NCBI RefSeq assembly: GCF_016801865.2 | Contig: NC_068938.1 | Location: forward strand, 80,984,886 to 81,048,885 | DNA from: Culex pipiens pallens | Lineage: Eukaryota; Arthropoda; Insecta; Diptera; Culicidae | DNA: 64,000 nucleotides | Reading direction: 5' to 3' | Shown: piece after piece, positions 10,142 through 20,669 of the stretch | Layout: every line of letters begins with the position of its first letter | How positions within the stretch are numbered: the stretch's first letter is position 1 | Notes under the pieces: generated by a model | Told to the model about the DNA's origin: nothing | Databases searched by the model: none | The model's input: the letters and a program-made list of their open reading frames with translations, nothing else | Translations under genes and position numbers: made by a program

Positions 10142-11300
10142 TGTTCAGAGAGGAGAGAATCTAACAAAATACCAGCGTGGCGCTCTTTTGGCCTGCGCTA
10201 CCAGAGTTTGCCGTCAATTTATCTTTGGCATGGTGGAAATTGCTGTAAAATGTGTCTTTGTGTTGTGTTGTCAACAAAATTGCAAAACGATTTTGATAAC
10301 ATTGATTTTAAGCAGTTTAATAACCAAACGTAACCATTTTCAAACAGGGCCAAGCAACACTGCAGCTCTAATCGTGTCCGTCTCATATGTAAAAACAGCA
10401 AGCCGAGAAAAACGCGTGTCAAAGTTGTCCCGCCCATAAGGCTGCGTGTTAGAATTTCACGAAAAAGTGGATTTTCTCCGGCTTTCTAGAACCAAGTACT
10501 ACATTTTATTAGTTTTTCTGATAGTTTTCATTATTTTGAACCAAACTGCATCATTACCTCAAAATTGACGAAATTACATATGGGACGGACTAGCTTCGAG
10601 CGGCAGAACACTAGTAGGCAAATTTGGCTATTTTTAGGAGAACACGAGTTTTAGTTCGAGTCACAGAATATTCAGCAAATCGAAATCGGAGTCGCATAAA
10701 TATCAACAATGAAAGCTTATATTTTTGCAGCAACGATTCAATTTGGTTTAGTTTTGTCATATGAATGCGTTACAACTTGAGCATACAACTAAAACCGTCA
10801 TTAAAAAAAACAACGAATCATATGATTGCAAAATGACGAACTTTATTTGATCAGGTGGTGTTAATTTCTAAGCAGTTTTCAAAATAATTGCTTAAAAAGT
10901 AAATAAAAAATCTGGGTGTAAATAAAAAGAAATAAATCTTTAACAGCAAAAAACTGTCTACATTATAGTTAGCAAAGTGACTAGTTTGGCGCAAGAATGA
11001 GCTAAAATTTAACAGTTTAATTTTCCTTGGAAAGCATGACTTGATCAATTCTACATTAGTTGGTTCAATGTATTGCATGGCTTTTTTTCGAACAGGTTAT
11101 TTATTGAATATTTTGCCTCAACATACATCTAAAATCAATTGCCAGATTATAAAGCCTCTGAATTGAGGCACTAACAAATTGATTGATAATGTTTGCAGAA
11201 GAAAAAAAAATCCAGCCTATTCCGTTTTTATAGTCCAACCAGTTGAGCTGAAAAAAAAAGTGTAATAAATCACTTTAAAAAAAATACCTTCAGTATTAGG
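10142..11300. other. Intergenic, no gene recognised
   Basis: AT-rich sequence. A degenerate GAGTC-rich patch lies at about 10640-10700. Open frames here are short and carry no recognisable domain. Confidence 0.45.
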
Positions 11301-11490
11301 GTTGTGGAGTCGGAGTCGGAATCTGAGTCTAAATCGATAATCATCATAAGTCGGGGTTCGAGTTGAAGTGGCAGTAGGCTAATATCGAGTCGGAGCTTTT
11401 TGAAGAGCTGGAGTCGAAGTTGGAGTAAATCTAAATCTTCAAAAGAGTCGAAGTCGCAAAATTTTCAGCAGTCCATGTCGGAGTCGCTTC
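11301..11490 (+). repeat. Degenerate GGAGTC hexamer repeat
   Basis: Imperfect repeats of GGAGTCG interrupted by substitutions. It is non-coding simple-sequence DNA of a type common in mosquito intergenic regions. Confidence 0.7.
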
Positions 11491-11593
11491 AAATGCTAGC
11501 CGACCCCACAGCCCTGCTCATTATTATTATTGTCATTTGACAGATTCTGTTGCTGTGACTTCATTTATCATTTGTTTAATTCCAATAACTTAC

Positions 11594-11803
11594 GGTTGTC
11601 ACGGTGAATAAGCTTGATGCACTGCAAAGCCTGCTCCTTTTCGTCAGGATCAGAAGTTTCTTCGGCAGTCTTTTGCAGAAGAACAATAGTTCGGTCCATT
11701 ATTTGTTTCGCCATGTATTGGTCCGGAATTCTTAGCTGAATTTCGATTCGGTCGTTGTTTCTGTTCGTTTCCTGTTTTAATGTTATTAAGTCCCGCTGTT
11801 GAC
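11594..11803 (-). CDS. Candidate orphan exon, protein not recognised
   Basis: On the minus strand a 210-bp segment is preceded by a CCATGTAG acceptor and followed by a GTAAGT donor. Between them one frame (two leading bases, then 69 codons, then one base) is fully open, while the other two contain stops. The peptide is hydrophilic and helix-prone with internal stretches IQLRIPDQYMAKQIMD and TSDPDEKEQALQCIKLIH, which look like an ordinary conserved protein rather than a transposon. No neighbouring exon was found, and the flanks out to about 12.5 kb are repeats. I cannot name the family. It could be an internal exon of a long-intron gene or a leftover of a lost one. Confidence 0.4.
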
Positions 11804-11829
11804 CTACATGGAAGAAAGATATCGATAAC

Positions 11830-12376
11830 TTTTATTGCACTGTGAAATAATAATATTATGTTGTTTTTGGTGCTTTTTTTTTGTTGATTTTTCAATTGAA
11901 CTCTCTTCAGCCAATTTATTTTCAAAGATTTTTTTCCATTTGTGAAATGGCATTGAGATCAACTTTTGTCTTACGTAAAGGATGAATTATTTGAATGATT
12001 GTTATACGTAACACATTTCAAAGAATCATCAGGGGAAGGAAGAATTCGTGGAAATACCGTACCAAAGCTTTTTTTTATTGATTAGGCTGGTACAAATTTT
12101 ATTTAATGTTTTTGTCCCCCCGCTTAAAAGTTGGCCCGAAAAATCAGGGGGTAAAAAATATTTTATTAAAAAATTTCAAAATTTCAATGGAAATTGAACT
12201 GCAATCAGCTGAAATCAATTTAAAATGCATTCTCCTGCGTTTAAAATCATTTTTAGCATATTTGGGTTGATTTAAAAATGATGATAATTTCTGACCACCC
12301 TACAAGAAAAAAGTTATAAATTAGATTGTTTTCCTATTTTTTTAACTGATTTAAAAATTATCATGAAAACAAAATC
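11830..12376. other. AT-rich sequence, no feature seen
   Basis: If the candidate exon is real this is its upstream intron. No other signal is supportable. Confidence 0.35.
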
Positions 12377-12497
12377 CGCATCCACCGTAGATCGTTCGCA
12401 GCACCGTCCGTTCGAAAACTCCAAGGGCTCGTTTGTCCTCTTGCCGCAGCGTTGAGGTCTCATGACCATAGAGGGCAACCGGTCTAATCAGTAATGT
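12377..12497 (-). pseudogene. Non-LTR reverse transcriptase C-terminal fragment
   Basis: The minus strand encodes about 40 codons reading LIRPVALYGHETSTL and RALGVFERTVLRTIYGG, the stretch that follows the polymerase core in many insect LINE reverse transcriptases (usually LIRPVxxYGxExW...). Nothing of the element remains on either side, so this is an old fragment. Confidence 0.7.
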
Positions 12498-12554
12498 AGA
12501 TTCAAAAAGTACATTAAATTTCCCTTATAACAACATGTTCCAAATTTTTAGTGT
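12498..12554 (+). repeat. Fragment of dispersed repeat family 2
   Basis: AATGTAGATTCAAAAAGTACATTAAATTTCCC and the following bases match the family-2 interior at about 58158-58215. Confidence 0.55.
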
Positions 12555-13816
12555 TTTGCCTTCCTCACTGAGGTAATGCTATAATCCTGCTCGAAAAATA
12601 AACTTTTGAAAAACAGCTCGTAGACCTATATTCATGTATACCTATCGACTCAGAATCGAAAACTGAACAAATGTCTGTGTGTGTGTGTGTGTGTGTGTAA
12701 AAAAATGAAGTTGACTTTATAGCTGTCGGCCACCATTGCTAGTACCAACCACAAGTGTCTTCCTTTTTATCTACAAGGACTTCGCCGCCCTGGGCTCCTA
12801 AGTGTATGGAAGTATGGCGACGGCGCCGAATACCCATATTTACACAAAGAATTTTAGAGTGTGTGTGTGTGTATGTGTGTGCGTATTCCCCTTGGTGCTC
12901 AAAATTCTTGCCAAGTTTTCTCGGCACTGGCTGATCCGATTTGAGTCAAACAAGTTGTATTCGGTCCGGTTTGGTGCCCCACTATTGAATTGTTTGAAGA
13001 TCCGATAAGTAGTTCAAAAGTTACGTATAAAAAAGTGTCAAAGTTGCGAATCGGGTGCTGGAATTTTGATGCCGGATCTCACTTAAATGCATATAAACTA
13101 TGTCCGGATCCATCATCCAACCCATCGTTGGTTAGGTAATCAAAAGACCGTTCCAATGATTCCAAAACATTGAAGATCTGGCAACCCTGTCTCGATTTAT
13201 GACCACTTAAATGATATGTATGTACTTTTTTGAAGCCGGATCTCACTTAAATGCATGTTAACTATGTCCGGATTAATCATCCAACCCATCGTTGGTTAGG
13301 TAATCAAAAGACCGTTCCAATGATTCCAAAATATTGAAGATCTGGCTACCGTGTCTCGATTTATGACTACTTAACTGATATTTATGTACTTTTTTGAAGC
13401 CGGATCTCACTAAAATGCATGTTAACTATGTCCGGATCCATCCTCCGACCCATCGTTGGTTAGGAAGTCAAAAGACCTTTCCAATGAGTCTAAAACATTG
13501 AAGATCTGGCAACCCTGTCTCGAGATATGACCACTTAAGTGATATTTATGTACTTTTTTGAAGCCGGATCTCACTTAAATGTATGTAAACTATGTCCGGA
13601 TCCATCATCCGACCCATCGTTGGTTAGGTAATGAGTCTCTCCCATGAGTCCAAAACATTGAAGATGATCGCGCATAACGCAAAGTTATGATCGCTTAAGT
13701 GACATTTGTGTATTTTTTTTATTGAGAAATAGATGGAATTTGTGTCCAAACCCATCATATCACCAAATGTTGGTAAAAAGTGAGGAAGGCACCAACCACA
13801 TAGGTGGATTAAGTTA
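12555..13816 (-). repeat. Dispersed repeat family 1, copy B, with 164-bp subrepeats
   Basis: This is the longest copy of family 1, in reverse orientation. The GCCTTCCTCACTGAGG palindrome end is at 12558, followed by GTATACCTATCGACTCAGAATCG and a GT microsatellite. The other terminus is GAGGAAGGCACCAACCACATAGG. Inside are four direct copies of a 164-bp unit starting at about 13071, 13235, 13399 and 13563, each with GCCGGATCTCAC, AACCCATCGTTGGTTAGG and GAAGATCTGGC; a fifth is degenerate. Copy C (38860-39557) has two such units, so subrepeat number varies between copies. No coding content. Confidence 0.8.
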
Positions 13817-13819
13817 GTT

Positions 13820-14135
13820 TTTCTCTTTAAAAATACTTTTTTTTCGGATTTCTGAGTACGCCATCAAATCGGGCGTACAATTTTACATATAAGTCCCTTT
13901 GACACCAAATTTCTATCTCATCTTCGTTTCAGGCTGCAAATTATTGAAAAAAACCTCTTTTTTCACATGTTCAAAAATGGAAAGGGTCGTACCGTCACGA
14001 GATATAAAAAAACGGACCTCGGATTCGTGATCAGGGACAAAAGTTACCCCTTAGGACAAAGTTTCACGCAAATCGAAGAGGGGTCGGGGCAACTTTTCCC
14101 AATTTCGTGTGAGTTGGTAGAGAATTACCCCGGTT
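13820..14135 (+). repeat. Dispersed repeat family 2, 3' part
   Basis: Matches copies at 57247-57540 (minus), 58255-58586, 48981-49212 and 62690-63137. It runs from TTCTGAGTACGCCATCAAATCG through AGGCTGCAAATTATTGAAAA and GGGACAAAAGTTACCCC to the terminus GAGAATTACCC. It abuts the end of family 1 copy B. The apparent 88-codon frame is repeat sequence, not a gene. Confidence 0.75.
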
Positions 14136-15760
14136 GGATCTGGGATCCACACTTACTCACCTTGGATGTTCATTGCAACGTCTTCTCTTATTCCAAAATA
14201 TTGACTAATTCACAATGTTCTAGCAACCTTTAAATAGAAATATTTTGACATGTAACATAATAAATATAAATAGAAATATTTTGACATGTAACATTAACTA
14301 ACAAACTGAAGATTTTTGTCAATTTTTTTTTAAATTTGATTTGTAAGGTGCCACATATTTTAGCCTGTAGCAAATCATTCACAACTGCTGAATTTAAGAT
14401 TTTTCGTAACCTGTTTATTAAATCGAATACCCATACAACGTATAAATACTACAATTTGTCTTATATTTCATTGCGGCACAGTTATTACTTCAGAGATCTT
14501 AAACCCCACTGACACGGGCTCCCTATAGCTGGCTTTAAGGTAATGAACTGACAAAAGTGTAATCTGAGCACCAGTTTTAGATTATATGTGATCAGCCTCG
14601 CTCTCAAGCTGTTTGGGACTCAACTCGCATAAACTTGTTCCATTAGGTTCAACGTGTTGCAACGCGTTCAACGAGTTTGATTTCGATTGACTGACTTACG
14701 TTGAAATTATTTTGGGAATATAACTGTTACCATGCTTTATTTTTATAGGAAAAACAAATGCATTATCTGAGAAATTTGTAATCTTACTACTAGTTACTAG
14801 AACAAAATCACCACTAACTTTTTAAACTTATATAGTTCACACAAACAACGGTCGTGTCGATGGGTATCACTTGATAACATGTTAGTAGAAACTGAACGGG
14901 GCTTTATATACGGCGCCAAGCGTTGACCGCCCGTGAAAAAAAGAACCACGTTGCCACGTGTTGGTAACTAACTTGTTATGACTGGAATACTATGTTTATT
15001 TCAAAAGGGTACATTTTCGTAAAACTGTATTTCACACTTATAAGGTGAAACTATTATTATGTGTTGTATATTATAAAACTGCTTCAAAAATAGGTCACTG
15101 TTTCCACGCAACGAAATCCATGAAAATTTCAGCGATGACCTATACATGTTAGGGTAACAAAATGTTCGTAATTGAAATACGCAACTTCAAGTTATCGCAG
15201 TTTTAGTGAAAAATGTCTATTTTTACCCGTTTTCGTCATTTTCCCATTTTTGCGCGTGGCGCGTCGAAAAACCCAGTTTTTATTTGTAAAAAATCGTATC
15301 TCAGAAAATTGAAAACATAACTTCACCATTTTTTGATATGTTATGTAAAATTTTCCGAGGAATCAGGTAAAAATATTTTCAGACATAGGCTCTTTGGTCC
15401 CGAGACCTTCAAAACAGCATTTTAAGTTTTCATACGACCTTTTCAAATGTTAAGCTAGATTTTTGAAACTTCTTACTATTTTTCCCAAATAGCCAAACTA
15501 ATCACCTTTCTTTTGCGCTCAAGACAGCGAAAATCGGTTGAAATGGTGAGGAGTTTTTTTTTTAAATGTCGTTTTTGCAAAAATCGACGAAAAATGCCAT
15601 TTTTCGGACCACCCTAACACGGCGTAGGTGACCCTAATGTCCAATCAAAAAAATACGGATCTAATTATTTTGGCCAAGGAACCCCCAGAAAATTTTTGAG
15701 CCCGATCGGAGAACTTTTTTTTCGAATCATGCTGTTTTCGTGGGGAATTGCTGATATAAA
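14136..15760. other. AT-rich intergenic sequence, no gene recognised
   Basis: A short tandem duplication lies at about 14235-14295 (AAATAGAAATATTTTGACATG twice). A TTTATATA motif at 14912 has no gene downstream. I see nothing else. Confidence 0.4.
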
Positions 15761-15769
15761 ACAAAAACA

Positions 15770-15930
15770 AATCAGAATTTTAACGTTTTTTTATAACTTT
15801 GTGAGTTTATAATTATAGCCAAGTTTTTAAAGTGTCAACGGATAAAATAATCAGCATACATTTCGTCCCTCGGTTAAGCTTAGTTTAACACGGGTTTGAA
15901 CACGTTTTTGGTGAAATGCTGATGATAAAT
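15770..15930 (+). repeat. Diverged direct repeat, unit 1
   Basis: Resembles 16696-16917 in the blocks TTTTAACTTTGTGAGT, ATAAAATAATCA-CATACATTT and ACACGGGTTTGAACACGTTT. This is an old dispersed or segmental repeat. Confidence 0.5.
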
Positions 15931-16267
15931 TCTTCCGTAACGTTACAACGGTTTTGCGTTTCGTTTTTAGTTTTTTTTGTTTTAACTCGGAAATTTCAAA
16001 GCAAACACCTCAATATTTTTACAGATTCTGAAAGCACGTTAAATTTGCCAAAATAATCAACTTCGGTTCGGGCTAAGGATTTACCGTTTCGATTGTTGTT
16101 CTACGAGCGAGAGCGTGAGTGTGAGATTACAACGGACTAGACTTTTGTGGTTTTGTTGAGCGTTTAGCAGAACTTTTTTATGTTTTTTTTTAACATAAAA
16201 CTGCTGAATCGAATGGCATCATTGATTTTTTGAAAAAAAGTTAAGCTAGTTTTTTTTGCAGACGCTG

Positions 16268-16512
16268 TAGGGGAAATACACCCATCTTAATCACTGAGCT
16301 GTTCGACCAATTCTCATCACTTTTGTCGTTTTCCGCTATTAAATCAACATTTTCAGATGTATCAACATCAATGGAGACTTGCTTGCTCACTTTTATTTGA
16401 GTTATTTGTTACTTTGGAACAGTCAAAAACACTTTAAGAAAGCTGTAATTCATGATCAAAGTGCTGATAGGCTGATAATAGAAATAGGCTGAAAAAGGGT
16501 ATAGTTCCCCTA
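16268..16512. mobile_element. MITE, TAGGGGAAATACACCC ends, 245 bp
   Basis: TA-flanked inverted ends TAGGGGAAATACACCC and GGGTATAGTTCCCCTA. The interior (ATCAAAGTGCTGATAGGCTG) is shared in inverted orientation with 37864-38108. No ORF. Confidence 0.8.
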
Positions 16513-16695
16513 CATCGCGTGACGTTACAACGCAGACTTTTTCAAAAAGAGTGTTCTGATTGCGTTGAAACGTCACGGAAATTCTCAACGCTGAATCTTT
16601 GCAAAAAATTGACCAATTTCGATCTACCCAGTTGCATTCGACGGAAATTTATACAATTTTTAGAAAAGGCTGCAATATAAAATTTGTAAATAAAA

Positions 16696-16917
16696 CCAAA
16701 ACAAATTAAAACTTTTACTTTTTTTAACTTTATGAGTCTAAAATTATATTTAAGTTTTTACTATGACAAAAGAGAAATGATTCTTGGAAATTTCCAGAAT
16801 AAAATAATCACCATACATTTTGACCCACGGTCAAAATCGGTTGCAACGCGACGAAACGCGTCTAACGGCGTTGTACGAGTTTACACGGGTTTGAACACGT
16901 TTGCCGTGAAGAGTTGA
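16696..16917 (+). repeat. Diverged direct repeat, unit 2
   Basis: Partner of 15770-15930. This copy has an extra segment with GGTTGCAACGCGACG between the shared blocks. Confidence 0.5.
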
Positions 16918-17773
16918 GTCAGCGCTAGCACAAAGACTATATAATGAGTGGCTTAATTTTTAAAACCTCAATTTTCGGTAAGGCCCTGCAAGGTAAATAT
17001 AGCTGTACTCGTTGATTTTTTTTGTCGAAAAAAAGAGGCTTGTGTTTTTAATTGTAGTGGTTCCACTTATTAAAGTGCTTTATTGTGTCTACTTACTGAA
17101 TTTTTGTGCTTTTAGTTACTTCAACTGCTGGATTACTTAGAAATAATAGAAAAACTAACCTGATTTACCTAACAATGTGTGTGCGGCGTAATCGAAACTT
17201 TCGTAAACGGATGAAAAACAAGGTAATTTGTTAAGGTTGTATATTTAGGAGTAACAACTAAAAAGTTCTTCAATTTTTAACCAACATCTGATACAAACTT
17301 ACCAGCGCCCTACAACTGGTGTCAGATTGATACTGCATCTACCAGCGTTCATAGTGGCAACTCAGCTGGTCATTGATTCTGTAACTCGCGAGCCTGTACA
17401 AACCAATTTGACCAATATGCAGCGAGAAATCGGTAACACAGCAATGATTAGGCAGAACCATTTAATCTGACATTTTACACTTTTTTCGCCCCTTAGATCG
17501 TCTCACCGAAGCAGAAAGTATCGTGGATTCAACGCAGACTGATTCGAATTTTTCTTGAGTTAGATGCTAGTTAGGATTATCAATAAAAACAAATAAACTC
17601 GATGACTTCACGAAATCATCTAACAGTTTATTTGATAGCTTACATTTAGATTTAAAAGCAGTTCTTAGGTCAAACAGTAAAAATGTCAATTGAAATGTAA
17701 TGAGTTGAAATAAAGTGCTGATCAACAAAGATCGTAACAGCACTTTGTTCCGACATGGTTGACACTTTTTAAG
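16918..17773. other. AT-rich intergenic sequence, no gene recognised
   Basis: Ends at the assembly gap. No coherent coding segment or repeat was identified. Confidence 0.4.
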
Positions 17774-17873
17774 NNNNNNNNNNNNNNNNNNNNNNNNNNN
17801 NNNNNNNNNNNNNNNNNNNNNNNNNNNNNNNNNNNNNNNNNNNNNNNNNNNNNNNNNNNNNNNNNNNNNNNNN
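17774..17873. other. Assembly gap, 100 N
   Basis: Exactly 100 N, the conventional placeholder for a gap of unknown size. It ends precisely at the left terminus of a hAT-like element. Confidence 1.
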
Positions 17874-18604
17874 CAGTGTTTCTCAACCTTTTTCGTTCCA
17901 TTCCCCCCTTGACTAATTTTCAAGAGCCCCATTCCCCCCTACCCTCCTGATTTTGAACTTGTTGGTATCAATGCATGAATATCATAATTTGATAAAACAA
18001 AATATTTTTATAAAAAAAATAACATGTTCTTACCAAGAATAAACCAATCATGTAATACATTAGAAATTTTCTAAAGTCCTACAGAATCTCATACGCGAAT
18101 TCATTATTTCTTTTGAATAACCCCTTTGTTGCAATGATAATTTTAAATGGCATGATAATTTAACCAAAAGAATCATTCCAGTTGTTCAATTTCATAAGAA
18201 GCAAATCGATGTCTTTAAAATAATCTTTTTCAAAAGCCCAAATAACATCTGGGGTTCTTTTTGAAATCAAAAATATCGAGAATTATTTAAAGCAAATCTG
18301 TTTTAATATTTCAAGAACAACACATTTTTCAAAACATGTAATAACTTACAGAAGTGAAAGTGATCGCTTAAAAAAAATCTAATTATCGATTTTAGAAAAA
18401 TGCCGGAAACTCAACTAAAAGTTGTTAGAAACTGTGTAAATTTACAAACATAATTTGAATAACTTTGAAATTTATTTGTAAACATGAAATTTACAAAAAA
18501 AATACATGTTGAAATAAATTCGATTTACGATAAATCCTCATTCCCCCCCAAAAATGGTCGAATTCCCCCCCAGGGGGGAATTCCTCACCGGTTGAGAAAC
18601 ACTG
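17874..18604. mobile_element. hAT-like MITE, TIR CAGTGTTTCTCAACC
   Basis: The 15-bp termini CAGTGTTTCTCAACC and GGTTGAGAAACACTG are perfect inverted repeats of the hAT type, with C-rich subterminal sequence on both sides. The right flank is TTTTAAGC. The sequence just left of the gap ends TTTTAAG, matching seven of the eight bases expected for a hAT target duplication. There is no transposase, so it is non-autonomous. Confidence 0.85.
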
Positions 18605-18612
18605 TTTTAAGC

Positions 18613-18875
18613 CAATTAAAAATTAAAATTACGCGATATCTAGTCTGCGTTGAAACCACATCGGTCGACATGGATGCAGGCTGATGGATCAGCACGACTC
18701 GAATTGGATCGATACGGTATGTTCACTGAGATAAAACTGATAATAATCATGTGTTTGTTTTAGTTGTATTTTGTGGTGTGCCAACCAGTTCAACAGCATA
18801 ACTGAGTTAATTGGAGGAACTGCCAACTTCTAAAACGAAAAAAAGCATACGTCTTGTAAGTAATGAATAATTTTA
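18613..18875. other. Intergenic, nothing seen
   Basis: Short unique stretch between two MITEs. Confidence 0.4.
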
Positions 18876-19321
18876 CCCGGACAGACGGTAATAACAAGAT
18901 TCATGCCATTTCAATAACAAATTCTGTTAAAATAACAAAAAGTGTTATGGAATATTCTTGCAATATCCATTTTTGCATCAGAGTTTAATAACAGTTTATG
19001 TTATCATAACAAAATTTGTTATTGGTCTGATATTGGTTGAAAGTCAAAACAACTTTGGAATAACATTTTTTTTATGGAAGAATACCTTCAACTGTTATTG
19101 GGATGATCGGATTAGTTGTTAAAATAACAAAAAATAATAACAAAGATTTGTTCGAAAAATAACTAAAAATGTTATTAGTCTGTTATTACAATAACAATCC
19201 AATTACAAAAAATTCATAACGACGAAGAACAAACGTTGTTATAAATAACATAAAATGTTATTGGCCTAGTATTTTCAAATATCAAAAAATGTTATTCTTA
19301 AATTATTTCCGTCTGCTCGGG
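18876..19321. mobile_element. MITE, ends CCCGGACAGACGG, 446 bp
   Basis: Left CCCGGACAGACGGTAATAA and right TTATTTCCGTCTGCTCGGG are imperfect inverted repeats flanked by TA on both sides. The interior is rich in AATAACA/TGTTATT, making it strongly self-complementary. No ORF. Confidence 0.75.
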
Positions 19322-19429
19322 TAGTCAATTTGAAAAAACAAATTCTTTTGACTTTTCAGATATTCTCAATGAACTGATGTACTGGACTAGTCAAGACAAA
19401 TTGTAGTCATCGAAGGATTGCAAAAAGCA

Positions 19430-19640
19430 AAGCAAAGCAATTCACTTTAACGACCCCCGGGTCTTTTGTGGTCTCTGTTGCAAGTTTCTGCTCATTTCTA
19501 GGCCTCCGAAGGTTATGTGTTATGAGTCACCCAAAACCTCTTTTACGCAAATAGACCGACGTTTTACTTTCCCATCCAATAGAAGGCCAGGAGGATAAGG
19601 CGGGAATCGAATCTGCGCCCCATAGCAACTTAGGAATCGG
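19430..19640 (-). mobile_element. Possible tRNA-derived SINE-like sequence
   Basis: The minus strand contains GATTCGATTCCCGCC, resembling a pol III B box, near its upstream end, and the opposite end is the AAAGCAAAGCAAAGC simple repeat. The architecture (promoter-like head, simple-repeat tail) suggests a SINE, but no clear A box or target duplication was found. Confidence 0.35.
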
Positions 19641-19651
19641 CAGCCCAAGCC

Positions 19652-19809
19652 GGACCATCCATAAACCACGTGGACACTTTTTTGGAATCTCAGGACCCCC
19701 TCTCCCCCTCGTGAAAAATTTCCATACAAAACAAATCTGTTTTGCGTGGACAACCGTTTACCCCCCCTCCCCCCTCATCTTAGGTGTCCACGTGGTTTAT
19801 GGATGGTCC
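19652..19809. mobile_element. Short palindromic MITE, CCATCCATAAACCACGTGG ends
   Basis: 158 bp with inverted ends of about 25 bp (GGACCATCCATAAACCACGT left, its complement right). Related short elements lie at 53655-53729, and a half-end GTGTCCACGTGG is at about 20154. No ORF. Confidence 0.85.
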
Positions 19810-20213
19810 CATTAATTTCTTATTTTTAATAATTTATATGGATATTTCAAATTTCATGTATCATTAAAATAAAAGAAATCAAGAAAATCATTAAAATTGT
19901 GCAGGTTAAGGTTTTTGAATCCGAAATCCCGTATATTACAAAAAACACTCAACAAATAAAGTGGCCAGACCTACTCCGTTGCATTAACCGCAGCGAAGAT
20001 TCAGTGAACGGAGAACATTTCACAGATTCTACGGGTGAGGAAGGATGCGTGGACATACCGTACCTGAGGCTCCGGATCAGTTTTGATGTGGTGTGTGTTG
20101 AACTGTCGTAAGTTTTTTCTTCAAATTCATCATATGGGTCAGATTTCAAAAAAGTGTCCACGTGGTCCCTATAAAACTGTGATGAATATTGTATCACTCT
20201 AAAACACAACCTC

Positions 20214-20669
20214 TGCAAAGTTGCAATAAACCCGAAATTTTTAAAATGAACATATATGTTCTGAATGAAAAAATGACCCTTCTGGGTAATTGCAGATTCA
20301 AAAAGTACATTAATCTTTCTTCAATTGGGCCATTAGAAGAATGTAAAGCTAATGGCATGTCACAACTTTCTTTGCAGTCTAGTTACGGTAAATGCTTTTA
20401 ATACTTTTTATGTATTTTTACGATGCAGAATTCTTTTTTTCAAGATTTCTCACTATTTAATCGAGCGTCCAATTTCACATAAAAATTCTTTTGACAGTAA
20501 ATTTTCAAATTGTTTCCACTCCAGCCTGCAAATTATTACAAAATACGTTTTTTTCGAATCATCAAAAATAAAGGGGTCGTACCGCCCCTCCGTATCGACA
20601 AATGAACCTCAGATTAGTAATCAGAGACCTGAGGCAACTGCTGTGTGAGTTGTCAGAGAATGACCCTAA
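20214..20669 (+). repeat. Dispersed repeat family 2, diverged copy
   Basis: Matches the family in AAAAAATGACCCTTCTGGG, the ACATTAATC segment, CTGCAAATTATTACAAAATACG, GGTCGTACCGCCCCTCCG and the terminus GAGAATGACCC. It is more diverged than the copies at 13.8 and 58 kb. Confidence 0.6.

Noticed and set aside
9748..10167. 139-codon minus-strand frame
   Set aside because: It lies inside and across the end of a MITE, with no domain and no similarity to transposases that I recognise.
14880..14950. TATA-box-like TTTATATA with GC-rich neighbours
   Set aside because: No transcript, initiator or downstream coding segment supports a promoter.
17567..17950. Frames running through the N gap
   Set aside because: They stay open only because N positions are not counted as stops.
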